Shown piece by piece: positions 22,985 through 33,640 of a stretch of 64,000 nucleotides of DNA. The stretch comes from Endomychus coccineus. Taxonomy: Eukaryota; Arthropoda; Insecta; Coleoptera; Endomychidae. The position numbers were made by a program, and so were the translations under genes. How positions within the stretch are numbered: position 1 is the first letter of the stretch; each line of letters starts with the position of its first letter. The stretch lies in the NCBI GenBank assembly GCA_958510875.1, contig OY294068.1:18704297-18768296 (forward strand). Direction: 5' to 3'. The notes below the pieces were generated by a model, which was given only the letters and a program-made list of their open reading frames with translations, had not been told where the DNA came from and searched no databases.

Positions 22985-23400
22985 TTCTTGTTGGCTTTTG
23001 TCAGATAACAATGGTAGGGTTTCTCTAGTCTAGATCGATCAGTAACATTACAAACTAATAGTTCCGGACAGATGTTTCGCTCTCTCAAGCTCATCAGCCG
23101 AAGGAGGTTCGAGATCAGTCCTAGCCTACATAACGACTAGAATCATAGAGATCAAGAATAGAGTACTCGAAGCCCATAAGAGCAATGTTATTAATTTGAC
23201 TAGATCTAAGCGAGCGGCGGTGGTTTTATCCTTTTCTAATAGTCTGTTCTCTCTTCCGACAAATTAGAAAGAGTTAGAACACCGTAGAACTCTTACAGCT
23301 AGTCACTCGAGTCGTCATTCAAGTACTCAATTCTTGATCTCTATGACTAGAATGCTACAGCTCATTCCAGGTACCTACAGCTCAGCTCATGTATAAGCTT
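22985..23400 (+). repeat. Penelope-type terminal repeat fragment
   Basis: ggacagatgtttcgctctctc and aagctcatcagcc near 23067-23100 match the tail motif also seen near 32350 and 32675. A second stretch at 23310-23345 reverse-complements 23140-23175 (…tcaagaatagagtactcga), giving an inverted arrangement often seen in Penelope-like ends. No coding frame. Confidence 0.4.
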
Positions 23401-23472
23401 GAGCTACACTATCAGCTTACTTCTATGGTCAGTTGCTCTCGTAAACGATGATGCACCAATCAAATACATCAA

Positions 23473-24085
23473 CCTTGACCACGGTCGTATATACAGGTCT
23501 GGGAACTCGAGGCTGTTTCCTATGTGAGAAGTGAGTCCGCTAAGCGGACCAAAAGGGTGGCGCATGAGTCGAGGAATGATCTCTGGCACGTATACGACCG
23601 TGTTCTCTGGCAACTGTCATTGTTGACTTGTAAACACAAGGAATACGGGCGTTTTTAGAAAAAAATTATGAAACCGTGCCTTGTGCCAAAATGCAAAACG
23701 GGGTACAAAAGTGTAAAGCAAGAAACTTCTGTTTTTAAAGTGCCGAAAGATGCGGAAATGCGAAAAAAGTGGATGCTTGCGATTCCGGATAGAAATCGTT
23801 TTAACGAGGTCTTTCATGTGTGCGAGCATGTATAAAGAAAGAGGGAAAGTTATTTTTAAGGTGAGTAATACATTTTGACAAGAGTAACAGTAATATTCCT
23901 CTCTCAAATCAGAATAGTAAATAATGCGTTACGAGAAAAATTATTTTACTTAATAATGTGATTGTTGCCATAATTCGATACAAGCGCTAGCTGGTGGCTG
24001 AGCGAGGGACTACGAGTTTGGCGACATATAAGAGACTCATGTCAAACATAAGAGTTACCAGACCTGTATGTACGACCTTGACCTT
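23473..24085. mobile_element. Deleted THAP-domain transposon with inverted ends
   Basis: The left block ccttgaccacggtcgtatat then acaggtctgggaactc (23473-23509) is mirrored on the right by gagttaccagacctgtatgt then acgaccttgacctt (24050-24085). Inside is one THAP-type zinc finger (23669-23865) and no transposase core. It is a short derivative of a P-like element and differs in sequence from the one at 3742. Confidence 0.6.
23669..23865 (+). pseudogene. THAP zinc-finger fragment
   Basis: The plus frame reads MKPCLVPKCKTGYKSVKQET, then VFKVPKDAEMRKKWMLAIP and FHVCEHV followed by a stop. The C-x4-C start, the invariant Trp of KKW and the C-x2-H of CEH give a full C2CH set, unlike the copy at 4082. 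A frameshift at the stop hides the rest (YKERGKVIFKV in the next frame). A donor-like gtgagt follows, so the original gene was probably spliced after the THAP domain. Confidence 0.75.
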
Positions 24086-24089
24086 GACT

Positions 24090-25165
24090 TTAGAGAATTA
24101 TGGAAGTACGTTTATGCAAAATTGACATAGTAAAACTGAATTTTCATTTGTTTTCAAGAAAGTAAACATCTCGATCGCTGCTGAAGTAGTTGATTTTGGA
24201 AACTCTATCAAGGGGTTCTATTTTGCTCCCAGTTCCGCAATTCGGCAAACATACTATATTAAGAGAATAATAGTTGAAAGTTCATAAAACTTGAACATAT
24301 TTGTTCCAAGTTACAGAACCTGCTCCGGGCAGACGATATATCACTTATACTACATAAGTTATATTCTTGACTTGACGGGTCCTAGTGATTGAGCACAATA
24401 TAATTTTTAATTTATCATCGACATGAAATGAATGGTAGCAATGTGGAAATCTTCATCGCACTGACAGGTGAATGGCGAAACCACGAATGGGTCGCGTAGT
24501 GACCAACAAACGGAGTCGTATATTTTATAAAATAATTTAACTTGGTTTCACTATAGAAAAGTAATTCAAGGTGGAATATTAATAATATTCAGGTGGTACA
24601 TTTAATTTAGAAATCGAGTTCCAAGGAAATTAATACTCCTCCAAAATCTTATTTTCCCATAGTAGTGTTGAACAGCAAAATGCGTATATTAATTAAAAAG
24701 ATTCAATTTGTTTGGAGCGTATAATAACAACCCATTGATTGAATATTTAATCTGCTTCGAATGAAAAGCATTCGATCCTTTAAGATCACGTTAAATTACA
24801 GCTTTGCCTTTGATGGCATCGCCGGTAGCTCTGTGAAAAACGAATCATGTTTTTTAATTAATATAGCGGAAATTAAGTTTTACATTCAGGAATTCGATAG
24901 TAGATACATACGGCTTGAAATTACCTTAAACTACTAAAGAAAACGTCGAACAAAGAACTTTCTGTCGTAGAAAGTTTGATGGTTTTCGAAATTCCAGTAA
25001 AATATTTCACATTTCATCATTTGAGAATTCAAATACAATAATCCATCTGATTCTGAAGTTTCGACGCTTACTACTTGTAAATTTATTGGTACAATTCTAC
25101 TTCTTCCAAACAACCACTAATACCTTACCTCGAGAATCTAGATAACCTCTGGCAGTACTTAGCAC
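24090..25165. other. Intron sequence, nothing recognised
   Basis: AT-rich, no open frame of interest, no transposon ends seen. Confidence 0.5.
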
Positions 25166-25169
25166 AGCT

Positions 25170-25690
25170 CAAGTTACCATTTATAACTTTCTCCATTAAC
25201 TGATACGCCTTTCATATTGAAAGAACTGGCATATAATGGAAATGGTTAAAAATAGATCACCAAGTTACCACTTCTGGATTCTGCCAGCTTTTTCTTCTAG
25301 GAAAGGAATATCATGGAAATGGTTATAAAAAGATTATCAAGTTACCACATGGCGATCCTGCCATGTGGTAACTTGCTCATCTATTTTTGACCATCTCCTT
25401 TTCTTGATATGCCTTACCTTGATGGAAGGGCTGGCATATAATGGAAATGGTTATGAAAATGATGCCAAGTTACCACATGACAATCCTGCCAGCCCTTTCT
25501 TCGAGGAAAAGAATATCATATAATGGAAATGACCATAAAAAGATCGTCAAGTTACCACATGGCATTCCTTCATCTGCTGAAGTGAGCTGAGCTTGATTTG
25601 TAAATTAGCGGCATGTTTAAAATGTTGAATAATTCAAACTATTCGACATATGGATACCCAAGATACCACATGGCAATCCTACGCCAGCCC
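25170..25690 (+). repeat. Satellite-like tandem array, left half
   Basis: The motif aagttaccac recurs at 25262, 25339, 25467 and 25549. It is embedded in a unit of roughly 77-82 bp containing ggcatataatggaaatggtt, ataaaaagat and ccagccctttcttc. One 128-bp interval holds an extra hairpin (25338-25375). Units differ by 10-20 percent by eye. The array resumes at 27160 after a retrotransposon. Confidence 0.75.
25338..25375. repeat. Perfect 16-bp hairpin inside the satellite array
   Basis: caagttaccacatggc at 25338-25353 and gccatgtggtaacttg at 25360-25375 are exact reverse complements with a 6-nt loop. Confidence 0.95.
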
Positions 25691-25696
25691 TAAAAA

Positions 25697-27135
25697 CCCT
25701 AAACAATCAATCAAAACTGGAATGGATAAGTCAAGAGCTCTTAGATTGCTTTATTGGGTCCATTGTGCGCTCCTTGATACGAGAATCAGTCCAGCAGGAG
25801 TAAGGCAGTGCCGAAGGCTAAGACTTTGCATGGACTAATATCTCTTATGGCTTCAAGCGGCCTATGTGTGTTGCCGAGGTGTTGTAGCCTAAGACAAGCC
25901 AGTGCTGAACATTCTGCTAGGATGTGAGAGGCAGTTTCTTCCGCCTCTCCAAATCTACTACAAGCTGGGTTTTCAACAATGCCCATTGTGTATAGATGTT
26001 TATTCAGATGACAGTGTCCTGTGAGGAGTCCTGTCAACAGTCTTATGCCTCTCTGCTCATAGAGAGTAGGGTTTTAGAGAGCTTAGGCGAGAACTCCTTA
26101 ATACGGAGCTTCGCCTACCTCATGCCGGGGTCACCACACCAGATCGAGAGCCACTGCCCATCCAGTGGCTCTTTGAGGGCGTAGAGCCCGGTGGTCGATG
26201 AAATTCCGATCGTTGAATCTGAGCAAGGAGCGCTCAAGGAACCCCGTTTGGCCAATTCATCGGCCACTTCGTTTCCCTTCACGTCAAAGTGGGCGAGTAC
26301 TCACACTAGCTGACGTTTGTTCCTTCTGGCTGATTAAGCCCGAGTTTCCCTACATTCCAAGAATTCTTCGCGCCCAAAGCCGCTCGGCTCTCAATGCAGA
26401 TGTGAATCCGCCTACCTCGGTAGTGTAATCTCAGGTTTTCCAGGGCACAGGTCTGTATTGCACCTCAGCCTGGAAAACGTTTGCGTGGGCACCTGAAGAA
26501 ACTGAAATTTCATACAAGTAGACTCCGGCTTCGATAGACTCGCCTGGCTTAAACCCGTCCGTTAACCACACGAATTCCCCTAACAGAAGCGGCCCAGAGT
26601 TCTTGTTCTCCCAATCCGTCCTCTGTGTTATGAGGACATCTGGTGTTTGAAACCTGACGGAGGATCGGGCAGTTCTCAGCTGCCCAATTCCAAATTTTTC
26701 TATGACCCTGAGGCACCGACGCACCTACCCACTGGCCTAGACCAGCCACTGATACGCGGTACCCGCGGCCACTGTTTTGATATGGAGCTGTAGAGGGGAC
26801 GGTCCTCATGGCCCCCACGCGGGCAAGTCGTTGAGCCTTGTCCAACGCCAAACGGGACAGAACCGTTTCTGTCGCTGTCACCACAGGACGGCTGCGTAGG
26901 CTATGATTTGCTGGATCATGGCCTTGTAGATCCAGTGCAGAACCTATGGTCGTAGAACCTATATGTGTTCGCGAAGGCTCTCCGCGTGCCCATGAGGATG
27001 CAACGGCCTTCTTCACACGGGGTTTCAGGTGCATTTTCCACCTCAGTTTAGCGTCGAGAACTCCAAGACACTTCACTAAGCCTTTCATGTGCTGGGACAT
27101 TTGTCTGTTAGGGGTTCCAGTAAACACCCCAAACT
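25697..27135 (-). pseudogene. R1/I-type non-LTR polymerase 3' half, antisense, inside the satellite array
   Basis: On the minus strand, from 27127 down, the frame begins LGVLDAKLRWKMHLKPRVKK. The RNase H start VWLTDGFKPGESIEAGVYL is at 26533-26590 (the family's TDGSK reads TDGFK). The final segment LLTGHCHLNKHLYTMGIVEN, then EAEETASHILAEC, is at 25786-26030 with a CCHC-like spacing of cysteines and His. The 3' end carries gcgcacaatggacccaat (25755-25775) and a gattgattg tail near 25700. Several frame changes; 5'-truncated. Confidence 0.8.
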
Positions 27136-27159
27136 AGTGCATCAAATTAAAATTGGGAA

Positions 27160-27370
27160 TTGGTACTACATGGGAAGCTGGGAAATAAATATAAGTGATC
27201 TTTCCAGCCCTTTCGTGAGTAAAGATCGAGTTACCATATGGATATGGTCAAGTGTATTACATGCATTAACAAGTTATCTCATGGTGATACTTGCCAGCCC
27301 TTTCTTCGAGGCAAGAAATATCATATAATGAAAATGATCATAAATAGATCCCAAAGTTACCACAGAACCA
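27160..27370 (+). repeat. Satellite-like array, right half
   Basis: Units continue after the retrotransposon (ccagccctttcttcgaggca near 27294-27315, aaagttaccac near 27353). They match the units at 25480-25560. Confidence 0.7.
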
Positions 27371-28524
27371 TTAGATGGATACTCCTAATTGAAATTCACC
27401 AATAATCAATAATTTTGTAACATTTTTTTTCGAACTTCATCCGAAATCAAAGACTTCGTCATGCCGACCATACTCATAATTAAATACCTGTACCCATAGT
27501 ATTTGAGGATTGAATGTTAATTATATGCAGTTAATAATTAATTCTCAGGATAACATTGTATAGTGAAATATTTATTTAGGTTATGGTTATCAGGGCGTAC
27601 ATTTTATTCATAATGTACTATTTCACAATATCTGACAAAGCCAGAATATGCATAATTTTCTGTGAATAATATTTTGGAATGGAAAATAAGAATAGAATTC
27701 TCTACGAATTTATATCTTACTAAGATCATAATACCCAGAACTGAAGTCAATATAATTTATCTGTCTGTCTATCCGATTCAAACCGAAACATAAGCGGAAA
27801 ATTGCGAGGCTTCCATCTTATACTTTCCAAATGCCAGTTGTTTAAACTCGTGATATGGAAAAATCTGTTGTCTTAGACTTAAACGCAAGGCATAGCAAAC
27901 ATACCCTACCTACCATTAATTGTCGTCATCTGTGGCAGGTAAACAACCCTAAATTTCAAATATAATCCAGCTTTCATGATGAATAATTTCTTTTCATACT
28001 AGAAAATGCCATATTCATTGAGAATAAATGATATAATTTAGCGGACTGCCATTGCTTTACCTACAACATAAACTTATTTCATATTTTTGAATCAATGTCC
28101 ACTCCTCTACTATATTTTTATACTACTTACCTTAATGATAGAATACAAAGGTTGACTATTTGCGGAGCCAGTACATCTCACGGCTCAACAACTTGCCTAA
28201 TAGATTATTCCGTTGGAGGTTTATTTCACTCCAGGAGATCTCGGGAAGTAACTTTATTTTTCCTCCCATTAGTGTGAAACAATTGTTATTCATTTATTCG
28301 TAATGTGTATCCTAGCAATAAGTTACGACGATACTCTAGTTATAACAGTGCAGAAAATATCCTCACGACTGCGCCAGTGTTTTTGGAGATAGCAGATTTT
28401 CATTCATAAAGCTATTTAATCAATAACTAACGACAACAATGTAGTAGATTAGAACATTAAAAGATATTATTATTAATCTTGTATCTGCATCTACATGTAT
28501 ATTTTATCAAATTGTGTGTTACAG
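27371..28524. other. Intron sequence, nothing recognised
   Basis: AT-rich sequence up to the acceptor at 28524; no exon or element seen. Confidence 0.5.
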
Positions 28525-28683
28525 CTTTCGGCAGTAGTGGATGGAGTATACGCAGATCACTCGCACATAGCTGGAAAATTCACAATGTTGTCTTCGAGCA
28601 GAGTTTACGTAGGGGGAAGTATAAATACCAGAGCTCTGCCTGGAGCTAGAGTTCATACAAACTTCGTAGGATGTATGAGGAAA
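28525..28683 (+). CDS. Nrx-1: Neurexin-1, LamG2 exon 4
   Basis: Acceptor gtgtgttacag, donor gtaagt, phase 0 at both ends, 53 codons. It encodes LSAVVDGVYADHSHIAGKFT, then SRVYVGG and ALPGARVHTNFVGCMRK. VYVGG and the FVGC Cys are hallmarks of the last strands of a LamG domain; that Cys pairs with one in the next exon. Its start is the far side of the SS2-equivalent junction, so LSAVVDG follows either ISAITSFCR or, if the microexon is skipped, HRRIQE. Confidence 0.95.
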
Positions 28684-29606
28684 GTAAGTTGTCTCTATTT
28701 TAGCATTCTCGTCGCGTCTGAATGAAATGGCTCAATCTTCGTTTTGAGACGTTAAATTTAACTTAAAGTGAATCTTAATTTATAATCTTTCTCAATGGTC
28801 TTGAAACAGCTCATTCATGATATAAAGAGCCAAGATTATGATACAATTATTAATGTATGTGGTTTCTTCAGAGGAGCATGCAATTTTGAAATTTAAATAC
28901 ATTATATTGCATTAAAATGATGTATTCGATAATAACAGAACGTCACGTTTCGACTCCACAACACAAAAAGTCGAATGAAGTCGAAAGGAAATAAACTATA
29001 AAATAGTTCACACTATAGATAAAATACAATCACCCAACAGGTTATTATTTGCAGGTTGTCTAGAGAATCTAGAATTACCTACGACAACTATATGATTATA
29101 CTAAATCTGGTCAATATAATCATTGGTTATCAATACCCCGTTGTTGGGTATAGAATCTACTTTCAAGATCGAATATTTTCATATTTCATAAAATTCCTTT
29201 AAATGTTTTCTACTTCTATATATTTATTATAAACAAAACACCAAACAAAACTCACGTATTCAAATTTAATTCTTATAAGTGAATTAAAAAGTAGTTTTGA
29301 AGTTTCAATATTTTTGAATGCTTTACAAATTCTAGAAACATACTCTATGGTTCGAGAAGCAGAAGCAATAATTTTTTATATATGGCGGACAAATGTTAAT
29401 TTATTATCCATTATTACTACCATATCCTTAGCAACTGAACAGAGTTTCAGAGTTCCAAGCTCTGTACGCCTTAGTTTTCTAGTAAGACTCCTAAGTTTAC
29501 ATTTCGAAGTATTTATCACTAGGTTATCTATCCTGGACCATTCTTGTATTACACTGATATTTTTTCAAGTCGTGTATAGTCATCCAAATTATTTATATAA
29601 TTGTAT

Positions 29607-29845
29607 GATTTTATCATCGACATATACATATGGACTGCGCGTGGCAATGATAAGCGCAGCTAGTGCAGGCGAGAGAGAGGGAAAACGAAAAGGCCGGCTC
29701 GGGACGTAAACATACTAGCTACAGTACGCAGCGGCCAATAGAAACGCGATAGAGCCGGCCTCTTCGTTTTCCCTCTCTCTCGCCTGAACTAGCCGCGCTT
29801 ATCATTGCCACGCGCAGTCCATATGTATATGTCGATGGATTTTAT
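29607..29845. mobile_element. Fold-back MITE with perfect 8-bp target duplication
   Basis: The element 29615-29837 is nearly all inverted repeat. Its left arm starts catcgacatatacatatgga, runs through a gcgagagagagggaaaacga tract and stops near 29702. The right arm, 29751-29837, is its complement with about four mismatches by eye. The loop is about 48 bp. Both sides carry GATTTTAT (29607-29614 and 29838-29845). An 8-bp duplication and CA-starting ends fit hAT or P superfamilies. No coding capacity. It is much more GC-rich than its surroundings. Confidence 0.9.
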
Positions 29846-30358
29846 ACCATCTGCGTAAAGTGGTTTCCTCCCTTCTGGGCCAACTGAACAAAGAGTGATC
29901 TGAACTGTGGCGAGAATCACGCATGAGGCAGGCCAAGCTCTTCATCAAAGAGCCTATGCCTAGGCTTTCGAAGAAACTCCTTTCTTTGAACAAAAGAGAC
30001 ATCAGAGAGATGACTGAAATCCTAACCGGTCACTGTCGTATCAACAAACACCTTCATACTATGGACATCGCAGAATGTCCTATATATAGGAAATGCAGAG
30101 AGGCGGAAGAAACTCCCTACCACATCCTGTTGGAATGCCGTGCATTGACATCCTTCAGGCACAGTCACTCCGAAGAATCAAAATTTGCTCCTAGAAGAAC
30201 TTATGGAAGCCAGTGTTGGTAATATTCTGGATTTCTGGCGGACCAAAAACCTTCTAGAATAGAATAGGCTTCAGACCGCGGGGCGCACAATGGGTCCAAC
30301 TAAGTGGCCTAAGTGCATTTGGGGGCTGAGCCCCCTCCCCTCAAATGATGATGATGAT
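29846..30358 (+). pseudogene. R1/I-type non-LTR 3' fragment with (GAT)n tail
   Basis: The frame 29923-30222 reads MRQAKLFIKEPMPRLSKKLL, then ILTGHCRINKHLHTMDIAEC and EAEETPYHILLEC, the end of the polymerase as in the copy at 25786. The 3' part has ggggcgcacaatgggtccaa (30279-30298) and ends in gatgatgatgatga (30345-30358), after which an antisense reverse transcriptase begins. Confidence 0.75.
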
Positions 30359-30560
30359 GAAAGTGTTTTTTTTTCACATCAACTACTTCTATAATGTCAT
30401 TGATGAAGATCAAAAGTAGTAATGGTCCTGGATAGGAACCTTGAAGCACACCTGACTTCGCAAGAGAACTATTAGACTTGAAACCATTATAATGAATAAA
30501 CTTTTCACGATTATTCAAGTAAGATTTGAAAAAATAGCACACACTATCAGAAAAGCAAAT
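30359..30560 (-). pseudogene. CR1/Jockey reverse transcriptase fragment, interrupted by the R1/I-type tail
   Basis: The minus frame reads FFKSYLNNREKFIHYNGFKS, then SGVLQGSYPGPLLLLIFIND, the palm of a non-LTR reverse transcriptase (family SGVPQGS.LGPLLF). It stops at the (GAT)n tail of the neighbouring sense element. The run of His codons downstream in this frame is only that tail read backwards. Confidence 0.65.
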
Positions 30561-31071
30561 TGATCCATTTTCAAGAGGAATAAATGATTAAACTAAATAT
30601 AATGGAGATAAGAAACATGAGCAGATAAAGTTCAGAAAGCTTTTGTCAAGTGATGTTTTCATCAATCGCGTTCACAATCGGGTCAAAAAATGTATTCTAC
30701 TATTCCTCAGGAAGTTAGAGAGTCTAAACATCAAATTAACCAAGAAAAATTCGCCATGGTCATAATGAGATTATGACAGGCAGTAGAAGGACAACTTCTT
30801 TTCTGACCATCAATATCTTCCCAGAATAATTTTTAGTATATTGTATCTGGCATCATTCAAAATCGAAAATATTGCTCTTAACGTTTCCTGTTCCAACAGA
30901 AGTCATAGGATGGTCCGAAGTATATTTTGCGTTATCTGCAGATACACAGTACAAGCGGGGTAGCTATTGATATTTTTGTAATAAGTGTAGAAATGATATT
31001 ACTAAAAGCTCCAGAAAGGAATGTATATTCGACCTTCATCTTTGCTCCAGTTTGTTTTCAATACGTTATAG

Positions 31072-31627
31072 CAGGGGTCTCCAAACTACGGCCCGCGGGC
31101 CAAATCTAGCCCGCCAGTGTCATCAATCTGGCCCGCGATAGCTAATTGCTCATTGTTGTTGTGATAAGTTGGATAAAAAGAATCAGAATGATAAGAACTC
31201 GGTTTTATTTACTTGCTAGGTAAAGCTTAATGACAAGTATAATACGCAGAAAAATTAACTTAAGCATAATAACTAACAAATCATTGAAATTGAAATGAAC
31301 ATTGTTAACATTATAACATATAAACACATAAGCATATAAAATACTAATGAGATTTATGTAATTGTGATTTTCCACTGGCAATAGCTTGTAGTAGTACCAA
31401 AAACAGAAAACAGCCCACGAGCAAATTTATGCAAATTATCAGGTTGCACCAGTGGAAGACTCTTATTGAACTAGCGAATTTAGCAAGCGTGTGCTCGCTC
31501 AATTCGCGTACTCGGCGACTAGTCTAGAAATTATAGACAATTGGAGGAAAATTGAAACGGTTTTGGCCCTTGGAACTTACTGGAGTAAACAGTATGTCCC
31601 CAAGTCTGGAAAGTTTGGAGGCTCCTG
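31072..31627. mobile_element. Non-autonomous hAT transposon, 8-bp target duplication
   Basis: The left end caggggtctccaaactacgg (31072) and the complement of the right end (caggagcctccaaactttcc, ending 31627) form the terminal inverted repeat typical of hAT/Charlie elements. The flanks are cgttatag (31064-31071) and cgttgtag (31628-31635), a 7/8 match. No coding. About 80 bp near the right end (31478-31557) match 39305-39378 beside the hAT transposase remnant, so this is probably a deletion derivative of that family. Confidence 0.85.
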
Positions 31628-31857
31628 CGTTGTAGCAACTACTCTGAAGATTAATTCTTATTGATTGTTTGTGTTTTCATACAGCAATATTTTATTCGGA
31701 GGAAGATTCTGGTCAAAATTGATGATTACAAACTGCAATAAACCTCGATCTAATCCTCAGCTCTCACAAGATAAAATTATATTTATATCAAAAGATACGA
31801 AACTCGTTTGTGTATGAAACTGAATAGGCGATTAATTTTATCTCGCTTACGTTTCAG

Positions 31858-32010
31858 GTGGAGTTCGTAGCTGACACGTTGAGGTTGAATATGCTCGAGT
31901 TAGGAAAATCAGGAAGCCACCTTATATCAGTGGCAGGCCGCCTTGATTACAAATGCCCCGCAGGGGAATCTCACGATCCTATTACTTTCACCACAAGGGA
32001 TTCACACTTG
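31858..32010 (+). CDS. Nrx-1: Neurexin-1, end of LamG2 and start of LamG3
   Basis: Acceptor acgtttcag, donor gtaagt, phase 0-0, 51 codons. VEFVADTLRLNMLELGKSGS and AGRLDYKC close LamG2, the Cys pairing with FVGC of the previous exon. PAGESHDPITFTTRDSHL opens LamG3 (family PxTFxTxxSxL). The absence of an EGF between LamG2 and LamG3 is correct for neurexin. Confidence 0.95.
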
Positions 32011-32319
32011 GTAAGTGCCTTTACACAACTGTTTTGTCTCCATTTATCCGTACTATGCCCTATGATGCCCTACTTATCCTAATAAACCCCTATAGTATCC
32101 TATGACCTTTCAATTGAATGATATATCTCTTCGTACAAGAGGCATTTCCATAGACTTGCGTTGCTATTTCAGGGCCTGTAATACTCGATAAAACGTTGTG
32201 CGCACGCAAATTCATTCGGTAGTCGGCTTTTAGTGTATTACTATGAATAATTGTGAATTATGATTCATTATACACCAATTCAATATAACATAATTCTCCT
32301 GGTGGTAAGGTTTATCGCT

Positions 32320-32760
32320 ATCGACCAGTGGAACACATTCTAATAGCTATGGGCAGCTGTTTCGTCTTCTCAATCTCATCAGCACAACGGGTAGGTTGTG
32401 ACTCACCGATCTACTGTTCTATTCATGGTATAAAATATCGTAGATAAAATTGTTTAGAGAAATGGCCATCTTTCTATAAATAGCACTAAGAAATCTTACC
32501 AATACAACGCATTGACTACAGATTTCTCGTACTTCGATGAAGCGACGGAAGAGATTCAGATAACTAGCCCACAAGGTGGCAACTCCAAACAAATAGGTGA
32601 ATACAACAAAGATCTCATGCTAATATCTGAATAATTGTAAGGTTCACAGTGACAACACAATCCAATAGCTCTGGACAGCTCTTTCGCTTTCTCAGGCTCA
32701 TCAGCAGAACCAGTAGTTTGTCATTTGAAATTTTTGGAAGTCTAGGAATGATCGGGGAAT
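32320..32760 (+). repeat. Penelope-type terminal repeat fragments, two copies
   Basis: gggcagctgtttcgtcttctc then aatctcatcagc (32350-32382) and ggacagctctttcgctttctc then aggctcatcagc (32670-32703) are two diverged copies of the tail motif seen at 23067. They lie in tandem about 320 bp apart. Confidence 0.4.
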
Positions 32761-32879
32761 AACTAAATTCTGACGAACTGAACTACATTTATCTTATCGT
32801 CAATTAATATAATAAGGAAAAGGGAACCACAATGTGTCCTTAGAGGGACACCAAACGATGCTATAATTTTAGAAGGAAT

Positions 32880-33335
32880 ACAGAAATGTATCCCCAAGAG
32901 TGGTCTGAACTGTGACGCATGAGGCAGGCCAAACTTTTCATTAAAGCCTGTGCCTAGGCTCTCAAAAAAACTCTTTTCTTTGAACAGAAGAGACATCAGA
33001 GAGATGTAATCCTAACCGGTCATTGTCGTCTTAACAAATACCTTCATACTATGGGCATCGCAGTTGACCTTATATGTAGGAAATGTAAAGAGGTAGAAAA
33101 AAATGCCTCTCACATCCTGTTGGAAAACTCAGCATTAGTATCCCTCAGGCACCCACACTTCGGAGAATCAAAACTGCTATCAGAAGAATTTATGGAAGCC
33201 AGTGCTGGCAATATTCTAGATTCACAAACCTGCTAGAATAGAATAGTCTTCTTACCATGGGGCGCACAATGGGCCCAACTAATTGGCCTGAGTGTATTTG
33301 GAGGCTAAGCCTCCTCCCTTCAAATAATGATGTAT
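32880..33335 (+). pseudogene. R1/I-type non-LTR 3' fragment, second sense copy
   Basis: It reads as the 29923 copy but with more damage: gcatgaggcaggccaaactt (32917), CNPNRSLSS-type frames, then VDLICRKCKEVEKNASHILLE at 33063-33120. The 3' part has ggggcgcacaatgggcccaa (33260) and a short gatg end. It stops where an antisense reverse transcriptase begins, the same arrangement as at 30358. Confidence 0.65.
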
Positions 33336-33640
33336 TCCCATAGCGAGCAACCGATTCACTGAAAATTATCAAACTACACCACATATACCAAATTTGTTTA
33401 GCTTTTAAACAAATTACCTTATGAGTGACTTTTCAAATGCTGCAAAAAAATCAGTGTTTGCTAAATCCATCTGCTTATTTCTATGAATCGCTTCAATGAC
33501 TCGATAAAATCGATCTGATGGGCATAAACTCATGCTGCTCATTAACAAACCTCCTCAAATAACAAAACAACTTCCCCTCTATGATACTATTAAATATCTT
33601 AGCAAAAATTACAATTTTAGCAAAACTGGTTTATAAAATG
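33336..33640 (-). pseudogene. CR1/Jockey reverse transcriptase fragment
   Basis: Minus-strand frames between stops include DRFYRVIEAIHRNKQMDLAN and FAAFEKSLIR, matching the segment before and around the family's DLSKAFD motif. Weak and broken. Confidence 0.4.

Noticed and set aside
29314..29709. 131-codon open frame as a gene
   Set aside because: Its end lies within the fold-back MITE and the rest has no recognisable domain; the minus strand hints at degraded polymerase text but too weakly to annotate.
30309..30360. Histidine-rich peptide on the minus strand
   Set aside because: It is the (GAT)n tail of a sense retrotransposon read on the other strand.
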